Source: Bacteroides sp.
GTDB lineage: Bacteria > Bacteroidota > Bacteroidia > Bacteroidales > Bacteroidaceae
Direction of reading: 5' to 3'
Assembly (NCBI GenBank): GCA_019412865.1
Contig: DXOJ01000640.1
Coordinates: forward strand, 1-5,161
DNA length: 5,161 nt
Of the stretch, positions 1-5,161 are shown piece after piece (positions within the stretch are counted from its first letter, which is position 1; each line of letters opens with the position of its first letter). The position numbers and the translations under genes were made by a program. The notes under the pieces were generated by a model, which was not told the origin of the DNA, made no database searches, and saw only the letters and a list, made by a program, of their open reading frames with translations.

Positions 1-50
1 GACAAAGATAATGCAATTTCGACATATGTGAAATAATTATGAATAACTAC
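1..50 (-). pseudogene. Continuation of the susD-like gene in a shifted frame (partial, runs off window)
   Basis: Past the TAG that ends the main SusD frame, the minus strand stays open from 50 down to 1 in the frame that reads VVIHNYFTYVEIALSLS. This resembles the part of SusD-like proteins that follows the conserved asparagine/tryptophan segment: a tyrosine-rich stretch, then a segment ending in an alanine/serine motif before the Leu-Val-Asp region. The original frame would read LFIIISHMSKLHYLC, which does not look like SusD, and the third frame stops after four codons. The change equals a net loss of one base (or gain of two) between about 38 and 53. The match is from memory of the family and is short, so confidence is moderate. 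Confidence 0.5.
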
Positions 51-820
51 TTATCTGCGTTATCTCCCCATCGCAAAAGACAATTATCTTCATTACTTGT
101 CATCAAGTTCTGTTCATTTTCCATAAGTTCATCAATCACTTCAGTCGCTTTCGAACGGTCAGCATTACAAATACGAACGGCCAAACGCAAACGTAGTGAA
201 TTGGCAAACTTCTTCCATTTCAATAAGTCGCTGGATTTCTGTCCTGAAGGAAAAATAGGGTCTGCTTTATAAACATCTCCATCCATCTTCAACCCGTCGG
301 CACATGCTTTCAAATCATTCAGCATAGCATAATAAATATTCGATTCCTTATCGTAAGGCACTCTCTCGCCGGCATTAAATGCCTGACTTTTAGGAATACC
401 TCCCCAAATAGAAACTGCTTGTGAGAAAAGATAGTTTTCCCATATTTTAGCAATAAGTACACGATTGTGATATTGCTCGTCATTTTCCATTTGCGTTTGT
501 ATAAAGTGAACAGGAAAAATAGCATAGTTATATACATTCTTCCAATATGAATCATTGGTTGAACCTTGATTTCCATACCGTTGTACCTGTCCACCGGCAG
601 CTCCACCATAATAATGGCTATAGTTGGCCAACAACACTTTTTTCATGCTTCCGCAAAAAGCATTCAGCGTATAATAAGAACTCGTATTGAACAAATATTC
701 AGGATTAATTTCATTAAGTTCATTGGGATTGGCATTGGCAGATTCAAAGTCATTCGTACACGAAACGAAAGAAATGGTCATTGCAGCAAAACCGGCTAAT
801 AATATTTTAATCTGTTTCAT
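47..820 (-). CDS. SusD/RagB-like outer-membrane glycan-binding lipoprotein, truncated (N-terminal half)
   Basis: Surface lipoprotein of a SusCD glycan importer; the family binds oligosaccharides and forms the lid on the SusC barrel. Seen: a lipoprotein signal peptide with lipobox FVSC and acylated Cys21, then an Asn-Pro-rich start (DFESANANPNELNEINPEYL, residues 24-43). The helical core includes IWENYLFSQAVSIWGGIPKS (126-145), VPYDKESNIYYAML (154-167) and WKKFANSLRLRLAVRI (202-217), the usual W-KFANSLRLR signature, closest in style to the SusD-like_2 group (from memory). The ATG at 820 is supported by the signal peptide; no Shine-Dalgarno sequence is visible. It lies 12 nt after the susC stop, so the two are probably co-transcribed. 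At 257 residues it is about half the usual ~500-550: the frame ends at TAG (47-49) directly after the conserved LLRWGDNADK segment, in mid-domain. A frameshift is the best explanation, because another frame continues SusD-like to the window edge. As it stands the product should not fold into a full SusD. Confidence 0.9.
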   Translation of the reverse strand: MKQIKILLAGFAAMTISFVSCTNDFESANANPNELNEINPEYLFNTSSYYTLNAFCGSMKKVLLANYSHYYGGAAGGQVQRYGNQGSTNDSYWKNVYNYAIFPVHFIQTQMENDEQYHNRVLIAKIWENYLFSQAVSIWGGIPKSQAFNAGERVPYDKESNIYYAMLNDLKACADGLKMDGDVYKADPIFPSGQKSSDLLKWKKFANSLRLRLAVRICNADRSKATEVIDELMENEQNLMTSNEDNCLLRWGDNADK

Positions 821-832
821 AATATTCTATCT

Positions 833-3115
833 TTAGAAGGTTAGTTTTATATCAAATCCGACAGAAGATACGGGCGGCATTCCTCCATATTCTATACCTT
901 GAGCATTTCCTGATGAAGAAGAAGCCTCCGGATCTATGCCTTTAGGAGTATTTTGATGAAGAATAGCTAAATTACGTCCTACCACAGCCAGTCGTAGACC
1001 ACTAATCGGCAATTTCTTTAGGATAGACTTCGGAAGACTGTAGGCAACAGAAAGTTCACGGAATTTAATATAGGAAGCATCAAATACAGATCTTTCATCA
1101 AAACTAGCATAGCGGTTATTAGGTTTGACAAACAAGAGACAAGGCGTTCCGTCTTCAAAATAAGCGTCCGGATATTGATAACCGGAAGTTGCCTTCGCGC
1201 TACTCTCACCATAGATCACATTACTCAAATAATATCCTTCACGTCCTTCGGCAGATTCGGCAACAACACCGGCTGTTGTCGCTCTATTCCATGTTCCCGA
1301 ATAAAGAGTTCCTCCAATACGTGCATCAAACAGAAAACTAACTGTAAAATTCTGGATTCTGAAATTGCTTCCAAAACTTCCCGTCCATTTCGGCTCGGCA
1401 CAGCCTAAATATTGCGTATTATCCGTTACCAATATTTTACCTGAAGAATCGACTAATTTACGTCCCTGGTCATCACGTTTCCAGGCACGTCCCCGAATGA
1501 CTCCATAAGGCATGCCTTCTTCCAACATGATACTGACATTGCTTGATTTCAATAATTGCACATTAGGATTTCCGTCCACTACCTTAATCACTTCCGACCG
1601 ATTACGCGCCCAGTTAATATTCGCATTCCATTCAAACAATTTGGTCTTGACGGGAGTAGCAGACAACACAACTTCCCATCCTTGATTACGTACATGACCT
1701 GTATTCAAGAATTTAAAACTATAACCGCTAGGCACCGGCAAAGCGACTTTCGTTATCAAGTCATAGGCATCAGAACGATAATAAGTTACATCTACACCCA
1801 AACGATTATGGAAAAAGCGGAGATCAGCTCCAAGTTCCAAAGAACGGTTACGTTCCGGCAAAAGTTGATCATTATTTAAAGTTGTACTAATGGTTTGCAA
1901 AGGTGAACCATTATAAATGCTACCCAACTTATAGGTTTGATTAATCCGATATGGATCTGTGTCAGAACCGGCATAAGCAAAAGAAGCACGAATCTTACCG
2001 AACGACAAGATAGGTGATTTGATCTTAAATGCATCGGTAAAAATAAACGTAGCACCAAAAGAAGGATAAAAATAAGAGCAATTATCCAGTGGTAAAGTAG
2101 ACGACCAGTCATTGCGGGCCGTTACATCTAAATAAACATAACTATTGTAACCTAATGACACCGAGCCATAAGCAGAACGGATTATCTTCTTAGATTGCAG
2201 TTGAGTGGCACTAGGATACTCATTCGAGTTAGAAATATTCTTGAAATCAGGAACCAATATACTATTCACACTTTCCGTTCTTTTCTCCGAGTTGCGTTCA
2301 TATCGGCTAATACCGGCAATTGCATTGACTGATATTTTATGAAATGTTTTATTATACATCAATAAAGCTTCAAAGTTAGTAGAAGTACTGTTATTAATCC
2401 AGTTCTTCATACCACCGTCCACATCACTACGTGCACCCAGATTAAAGAACTCCATTCCTTTCCACCAATAAGCATCCAGTCCGGCTTTACCTACCGCCTT
2501 CAAGCCCGGAAGTAATTTTACTTCCAGATTCATCGATCCGCTCACCCTGTCACGCGTGTCAGAGTTCGTATTTTCATAAATATTCCAATACGGATTATAA
2601 CCACGTTCACCAATCGGAATCATTTCATTTCCATTTTCATCCTTATAATGTTTCAATACATCAATAGAAAGCGAACGAGGAAGAGTAACAAACGCATATA
2701 TAGGATTCTTATCCGAACCATTCATATATTGACGGTTGTCTACCTTTTCATGTGAGTAAGTCATTTTAGAATCTAAAGTCATCCATTTGGTAATCGTATT
2801 CATCAACCGGAGATTGAATATATCTTTAAAGCTTTCATTGATACCGTGTACTACACTATTACCCTTACTTCTCGTATACGATACGCGATAATTATTCTTT
2901 TTCGAACCACCTTCCACAGCCAATGTATGTGTGTACCGATGGGCGGTTTCGTAGAAATCCTTCACATTGTCCGGATGTGAAGAATGAGTAGTAAGTACAC
3001 CGTCATGTCCATAGATAACCTGATCCCACAAAGGTGCTCCCCAGCTACGCAATTTAGCACCTGCAGAAGAATTATAACCACTGAAATTCGGTAAATCTGT
3101 TTGTAACCTGTTACC
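833..3115 (-). CDS. SusC/RagA-like TonB-dependent transporter, C-terminal beta-barrel fragment (frameshifted)
   Basis: Carries nearly all of the 22-strand outer-membrane barrel of a SusC-type importer, which takes up glycan oligosaccharides with TonB energy. Seen: AVEGGSKKNNYRVSYTRSKG, the usual early barrel strand after the plug; many alternating aromatic/polar strands; and the diagnostic C-terminus with SVFDASYIKFRELSVAYSLP, then LRLAVVGRNLAIL, a GIDPEASS segment and a final strand ending GFDIKLTF. The terminal phenylalanine is the expected barrel-assembly signal. This frame is open upstream to 3115, just after an in-frame TAA at 3116-3118, and reads NRLQTDLPNFSGYNSSAGAK before joining LRSWGAPLWDQ. 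TTG at 3050-3052 can be proposed as a start, but there is no signal peptide or leader, so it is not a real gene start. This is the downstream part of the gene beginning at 4023; repairing one base gives a single protein of about 1063 residues, normal for SusC. It stops 12 nt before susD. Confidence 0.93.
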   Translation of the reverse strand, partial: GNRLQTDLPNFSGYNSSAGAKLRSWGAPLWDQVIYGHDGVLTTHSSHPDNVKDFYETAHRYTHTLAVEGGSKKNNYRVSYTRSKGNSVVHGINESFKDIFNLRLMNTITKWMTLDSKMTYSHEKVDNRQYMNGSDKNPIYAFVTLPRSLSIDVLKHYKDENGNEMIPIGERGYNPYWNIYENTNSDTRDRVSGSMNLEVKLLPGLKAVGKAGLDAYWWKGMEFFNLGARSDVDGGMKNWINNSTSTNFEALLMYNKTFHKISVNAIAGISRYERNSEKRTESVNSILVPDFKNISNSNEYPSATQLQSKKIIRSAYGSVSLGYNSYVYLDVTARNDWSSTLPLDNCSYFYPSFGATFIFTDAFKIKSPILSFGKIRASFAYAGSDTDPYRINQTYKLGSIYNGSPLQTISTTLNNDQLLPERNRSLELGADLRFFHNRLGVDVTYYRSDAYDLITKVALPVPSGYSFKFLNTGHVRNQGWEVVLSATPVKTKLFEWNANINWARNRSEVIKVVDGNPNVQLLKSSNVSIMLEEGMPYGVIRGRAWKRDDQGRKLVDSSGKILVTDNTQYLGCAEPKWTGSFGSNFRIQNFTVSFLFDARIGGTLYSGTWNRATTAGVVAESAEGREGYYLSNVIYGESSAKATSGYQYPDAYFEDGTPCLLFVKPNNRYASFDERSVFDASYIKFRELSVAYSLPKSILKKLPISGLRLAVVGRNLAILHQNTPKGIDPEASSSSGNAQGIEYGGMPPVSSVGFDIKLTF

Positions 3116-4023
3116 TTAGGTTGAAGTGTCAGTTTATGGTCAAGCAAATAAGAGTTCTCTCCTGTTCCCCAACCATTCTGATAATCTAAAAACTGGTTCA
3201 CTTTTTCAAATTGAAAATTTCCGCTATAAGATACTTTTGTTTTTTCGAATGTGCTCGAACGTTTAGTTGTCACCAATACAACCCCCTGTGCTGCACGCGA
3301 ACCATAAAGTGCAGCAGCATTCGGTCCCTTCAGGATTTCAATGCTTTCAATATCATCCGGATTGATATCCGCTACCGGATTACCAAGGTCGGTAGAACCT
3401 GTACCACCATCAACGGTCACACTTGTATCACCCGGTTCGTTTTCAATAATCATACCATCAATCACGAATACGGGCTGTGAGTTTTCAGTCAGTGAACTTG
3501 TTCCGCGAATGACAATGCGCGCACTACCATTGCTCGTTCCCGGAGGAGTAATGGTAACCCCCGCCACCTTACCGGAAAGAGAAGATATCAGATTGCCACT
3601 ACTATTTTCTGCCAAGGCTTCCGCATTTACACTCTGCCGTGAATAATTAAGACTCTTAGCTTCACGCGTCACTCCGAGAGCGGTAACAACCACTTCATCA
3701 AGAGCCTTCGCCGTGCTAGCCAAAGATACATTGATATGAGTCAAACCGGTAATTTTAGCCGTTTTTGTCTCCATTCCGACATACGAAAATTTCAATTCTT
3801 GACATCCATTAGGCACATTAAGTGTAAACGTACCATTTATATCGGTAATTGTACCTACCGATTTAGCGTTCGTCTTACCATCCGGATCAACAGCTACCAC
3901 CGTAGCCCCTATGATAGGCATTCCATCCGCAGCATCTGTCACTTTACCCGTTATACGCTTTCCTTGCGCATAACCCGATACACTTATTACTAAAAAGAAT
4001 AAGAATAGGAAGTAGTTTTTCAT
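2962..4023 (-). CDS. SusC/RagA-like TonB-dependent transporter, N-terminal plug fragment (frameshifted)
   Basis: N-terminal part of the SusC-type importer. Seen in order: a signal peptide (MKNYFLFLFFLVISVSGYAQ, probable cleavage after residue 20); a carboxypeptidase-D regulatory-like beta-sandwich, typical of SusC, at about 22-105 (KRITGKVTDAADGMPIIGAT ... GTFTLNV ... LKFSYVGMETK); a TonB-box-like DEVVVTALG (109-117); and a plug domain at about 125-255 with VFVIDG (185-190), DDIESIEILKGPNAAALYGS (223-242) and AQGVVLVTT. The first barrel strand VSYSGNFQFEKVN and the LDYQNGWGTGEN turn follow. After about residue 306 (PKVTGYK) the translation becomes a low-quality tail, IYRISVVIILLQVLNCVAGE and onward, unlike any barrel sequence; this is out-of-frame reading of the true gene down to the stop at 2962. 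The start at 4023 is fixed by the signal peptide; the leader is AT-rich with no Shine-Dalgarno. First gene of the susCD unit, divergent from the GH92 gene. Without the barrel the fragment cannot transport. Confidence 0.93.
   Translation of the reverse strand: MKNYFLFLFFLVISVSGYAQGKRITGKVTDAADGMPIIGATVVAVDPDGKTNAKSVGTITDINGTFTLNVPNGCQELKFSYVGMETKTAKITGLTHINVSLASTAKALDEVVVTALGVTREAKSLNYSRQSVNAEALAENSSGNLISSLSGKVAGVTITPPGTSNGSARIVIRGTSSLTENSQPVFVIDGMIIENEPGDTSVTVDGGTGSTDLGNPVADINPDDIESIEILKGPNAAALYGSRAAQGVVLVTTKRSSTFEKTKVSYSGNFQFEKVNQFLDYQNGWGTGENSYLLDHKLTLQPKVTGYKQIYRISVVIILLQVLNCVAGEHLCGIRLSMDMTVYLLLILHIRTM
3086..3118 (-). other. Frameshift zone in the susC-like gene
   Basis: Two good SusC reading frames overlap here. 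The upstream frame gives PKVTG-YKQIYR and the downstream frame gives GNRLQTDLPNFSGYNSS. The downstream frame is closed above 3115 by TAA at 3116-3118, so the switch must lie at or below that point, and the upstream frame loses SusC character by about 3090. The shift is a net loss of one base. A natural candidate is the AAA at 3100-3102 (read on the minus strand): restoring one A gives KVTGYKTDLPNFSGYN, a smooth join. The exact base is inferred. Confidence 0.8.
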
Positions 4024-4059
4024 AATACTTAATTATTAAATTAAAGAATACAGTATTGA

Positions 4060-4071
4060 TTAATGCATTAA
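4060..4071. repeat. Perfect 12-bp palindrome TTAATGCATTAA
   Basis: TTAATGCATTAA is its own reverse complement and lies between the susC -7 box and start codon, close to the expected transcription start. A second, 11-bp palindrome AATAC-A-GTATT lies at 4047-4057. Either could be an operator or part of a leader structure, but both are AT-rich and may be chance. Confidence 0.4.
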
Positions 4072-4079
4072 AGATGAAC

Positions 4080-4087
4080 CAAAGATA
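4080..4087 (-). promoter_or_regulatory. Putative Bacteroides -7 box (TATCTTTG) for susCD
   Basis: On the minus strand TATCTTTG is an exact match to the Bacteroides primary-sigma -7 consensus TAnnTTTG. It sits 56 nt upstream of the susC ATG, which would give a leader of roughly 50 nt. No clear TTTG -33 element is seen at the expected distance; instead the GATTAATATT direct repeat (4097-4117) occupies that position, consistent with an activator-dependent promoter. Inferred from consensus only. Confidence 0.5.
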
Positions 4088-4096
4088 TTTTATGGT

Positions 4097-4117
4097 GATT
4101 AATATTAGATTAATATT
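4097..4117 (+). repeat. Direct repeat GATTAATATT x2, 11-bp period
   Basis: GATTAATATT occurs at 4097-4106 and again at 4108-4117, one helical turn apart, just upstream of the susC -7 box. Further copies of the GATTAAT core are at 4058-4064 (same strand) and 4187-4193 (opposite strand). The spacing and position fit tandem binding of a regulator on one face of the DNA. That role is inferred. Confidence 0.5.
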
Positions 4118-4181
4118 CTCTTAATGGCGGGACTTTACAAAAAAAATATTTGTAGAAGATAGATTTTAAGGTTACATTAAG

Positions 4182-4210
4182 TTTTCATTAATCAAACCAT
4201 CCTATATTTA
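4182..4210 (+). promoter_or_regulatory. Putative promoter for the GH92 gene (TTTTC ... TATATTTA)
   Basis: TATATTTA (4203-4210) matches TAnnTTTG except for the last base, and a T-rich TTTTC (4182-4186) lies about 17-19 nt upstream, roughly the -33 position. The start codon is 45 nt past the box, giving a short A-rich leader with no Shine-Dalgarno, as is normal in Bacteroidota. In an AT-rich region such matches arise easily, so this is tentative. Confidence 0.35.
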
Positions 4211-4254
4211 CAGCAAATCTAATTAAAACCATCGAAAAATAAAAAAATCTGTTT

Positions 4255-5161
4255 ATGTACAAGAGAAAATTCATTCCGTTAGTACTGTTAATGATTTTAA
4301 TCGTCAATGGATGCAGCAACAAGCAAGAGGTAGTGTTAACTCCGGTTGACTATGTAAATCCTTATATGGGGAATATCAGCCATTTGTTAGTTCCTACTTA
4401 CCCAACTGTCCATCTTCCCAATAGTATGCTCCGCATCTATCCGGAAAGAGCAGATTACACCTCTGATAAAATAAAAGGCTTACCGGTCATTGTCACCTCA
4501 CATCGGGGAAAGTCTGCATTCAGCCTGTCTTTCTATCAGGGAGCAGAGAGCGGATTACAACCGGTATATTACTATTGTTATGATAATGAAGTGATAAAAC
4601 CCTATTCCTATTCTTCCTATTTTGAAGAAGAAGAGGTTTCCACTAAATTCGCTCCCTCTCACCAGGCAGGAATCTATGAACTAAGTTTCCGGAAAAACGA
4701 TGCTCCATATTTAATACTTAGTACTACCAATGGTGAGCTTAAAACTACGGAGAATACCATTTCCGGTTATCAGAACATAGATCATCAAACCAAAGTATAT
4801 GTTTATATGGAGACTTCCGCACTGCCGGAAAAAACGATGACTGTCAGCAAAGAAGAAATAAATCACAGCCACACTGCCATAAAAGGCAAGAACGTGGGTA
4901 TCGCTCTCTTATATTCAACAGATATAAAAACAATCAAAGTTCGCTACGGCATTTCCTTCATTGATGAAAAGCAAGCAAAAGCCAACCTACAGCGGGAAAT
5001 AAAAGATTATGATGTGGAAAACCAAATGAACATTGCCAAAAACATCTGGAACCAAACATTAAGTAAAATCAAAGTGGAAGGAATAGACGAAAATGCAAAA
5101 GCAATATTCTATTATTGCTGTCCGATTAAACTCGACAACAATAAAAATAGTGTGCTCGACT
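4255..5161 (+). CDS. GH92-family alpha-mannosidase lipoprotein, N-terminal part (truncated/disrupted)
   Basis: GH92 enzymes are calcium-dependent, inverting exo-alpha-mannosidases that trim N-glycans or mannan, often anchored as lipoproteins. Seen: a signal peptide with lipobox VNGC and acylated Cys20; the GH92 N-terminal beta-sandwich at about 31-235 opening with VDYVNPYMGNISHLLVPTYP (31-50), then HLPNSMLRIYPERADYT and GLPVIVTSHRGKSAFSL; the conserved KVRYGISFIDEKQAKANLQREI region (228-249, in part); and W265-NQTLSKIKVEG, the entry to the (alpha/alpha)6 catalytic domain. ATG at 4255 is set by the signal peptide. After AKAIFY (281-286) the family normally continues with a Leu-Tyr-Arg/His segment; here the frame reads YCCPIKLDNNKNSVLD and no frame restores GH92. 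Family members are usually ~740-780 residues; here 302 are visible with no stop, and the catalytic domain is missing. The 'MGNISHLLVPTYP' style resembles a Bacteroides subgroup I associate with high-mannose N-glycan loci, a memory-based link. Confidence 0.9.
   Translation, partial: MYKRKFIPLVLLMILIVNGCSNKQEVVLTPVDYVNPYMGNISHLLVPTYPTVHLPNSMLRIYPERADYTSDKIKGLPVIVTSHRGKSAFSLSFYQGAESGLQPVYYYCYDNEVIKPYSYSSYFEEEEVSTKFAPSHQAGIYELSFRKNDAPYLILSTTNGELKTTENTISGYQNIDHQTKVYVYMETSALPEKTMTVSKEEINHSHTAIKGKNVGIALLYSTDIKTIKVRYGISFIDEKQAKANLQREIKDYDVENQMNIAKNIWNQTLSKIKVEGIDENAKAIFYYCCPIKLDNNKNSVLD
5113..5161. mobile_element. Possible foreign sequence (insertion-element end or assembly edge) inside GH92
   Basis: From about 5113-5118 to the window end the DNA stops coding for GH92 in all three frames. 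The segment contains CTGTCCGATTAAACTCGAC (5118-5136) and repeats CTCGAC at 5131-5136 and 5155-5160. An abrupt loss of homology mid-domain, followed within 50 bases by the sequence end, is what an insertion-sequence edge at a contig break looks like. No transposase or paired terminal repeat is visible, so the identity is unproven. Confidence 0.3.

Larger units (their letters stand above)
4024..4254. promoter_or_regulatory. Divergent susC-like / GH92 intergenic control region
   Basis: A 231-bp AT-rich gap between the two divergent start codons, with no convincing ORF or RNA gene. It holds a Bacteroides-type promoter box facing susC, a weaker one facing GH92, four copies of GATTAAT, a 12-bp perfect palindrome, an 11-bp palindrome, and a small GC patch (GGCGGGAC at 4126-4133). 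Shared control of both directions by one regulator is plausible; PUL regulators such as hybrid two-component systems or sigma/anti-sigma pairs are the usual candidates, but none is encoded in this window. Confidence 0.6.

Noticed and set aside
47..49. TAG readthrough or stop-codon recoding in the susD-like gene
   Set aside because: The same frame beyond TAG gives LFIIISHMSKLHYLC, which is not SusD-like, while a shifted frame looks better. The susC gene ends in TAA and nothing else here suggests a recoded genetic code.
1556..1879. Plus-strand open frames opposite susC and susD (for example 39-272, 566-799, 1175-1408, 1556-1879, 3211-3480, 3341-3646, 3736-3993)
   Set aside because: They lie antisense to well-supported coding sequence, lack recognisable domains or leaders, and read as complements of the real genes.
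319..2112. Minus-strand alternate-frame ORFs at 319-609, 1018-1212 and 1876-2112
   Set aside because: They overlap the SusD and SusC frames on the same strand and have low-complexity, hydrophobic out-of-frame composition.
3050..3052. TTG as a start codon for an independent 739-residue barrel protein
   Set aside because: No signal peptide, leader or promoter; the same frame is SusC-like upstream of it to 3115, and the missing plug is encoded just upstream in another frame.
3086..3118. Programmed ribosomal frameshifting in the susC-like gene
   Set aside because: No slippery heptamer or clear downstream structure is seen, and SusC genes are not known to use it; a mutation or sequence error is simpler.
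4024..4254. Small RNA, riboswitch or tRNA in the intergenic region
   Set aside because: The region is AT-rich, with only short palindromes and no stable long hairpin, terminator U-tract after a GC stem, or tRNA fold.
1..5161. CRISPR array, phage genes or a new defence system
   Set aside because: No spaced long repeats and no phage or defence domains; every substantial coding stretch is explained by SusC, SusD or GH92.

Overview
The window looks like a piece of a Bacteroidota (most likely Bacteroides or a close relative) chromosome carrying part of a polysaccharide utilization locus (PUL). The evidence is a SusC-type TonB-dependent transporter followed directly by a SusD-type surface lipoprotein, a divergent GH92-family alpha-mannosidase lipoprotein, AT-rich leaders without Shine-Dalgarno sequences, and a TAnnTTTG-type Bacteroides -7 promoter box.

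Layout. Positions 4023 down to 833 (minus strand) hold a susC-like gene, split into two reading frames by a net -1 frameshift near 3098-3118. After a 12-nt gap, positions 820 down to the left edge (minus strand) hold a susD-like gene. Its frame hits TAG at 47-49, roughly halfway through a normal SusD, and SusD-like coding seems to continue in another frame to position 1. Positions 4024-4254 are a 231-bp divergent intergenic region with promoter-like boxes for both directions and four copies of the heptamer GATTAAT. Positions 4255 to the right edge (plus strand) hold the N-terminal domain of a GH92 exo-alpha-mannosidase. Its similarity to the family stops abruptly near 5112, and the last ~45-50 bases look foreign.

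How the genes would work together. In an intact locus, the GH92 lipoprotein would remove mannose from alpha-mannosides such as N-glycans or mannan. The SusD lipoprotein would bind the glycan at the surface and cap the SusC barrel, which imports oligosaccharides with TonB energy. The mannoside substrate is inferred only from the GH92 neighbour.

Main observation. All three genes seem broken in 5.2 kb: two net -1 frameshifts and one abrupt junction that may be an insertion or an assembly edge. This is either a decaying mannoside PUL or a low-quality/draft sequence; the window alone cannot decide. I see no previously undescribed gene system here. The most interesting non-coding signal is the repeated GATTAAT motif between the divergent genes.
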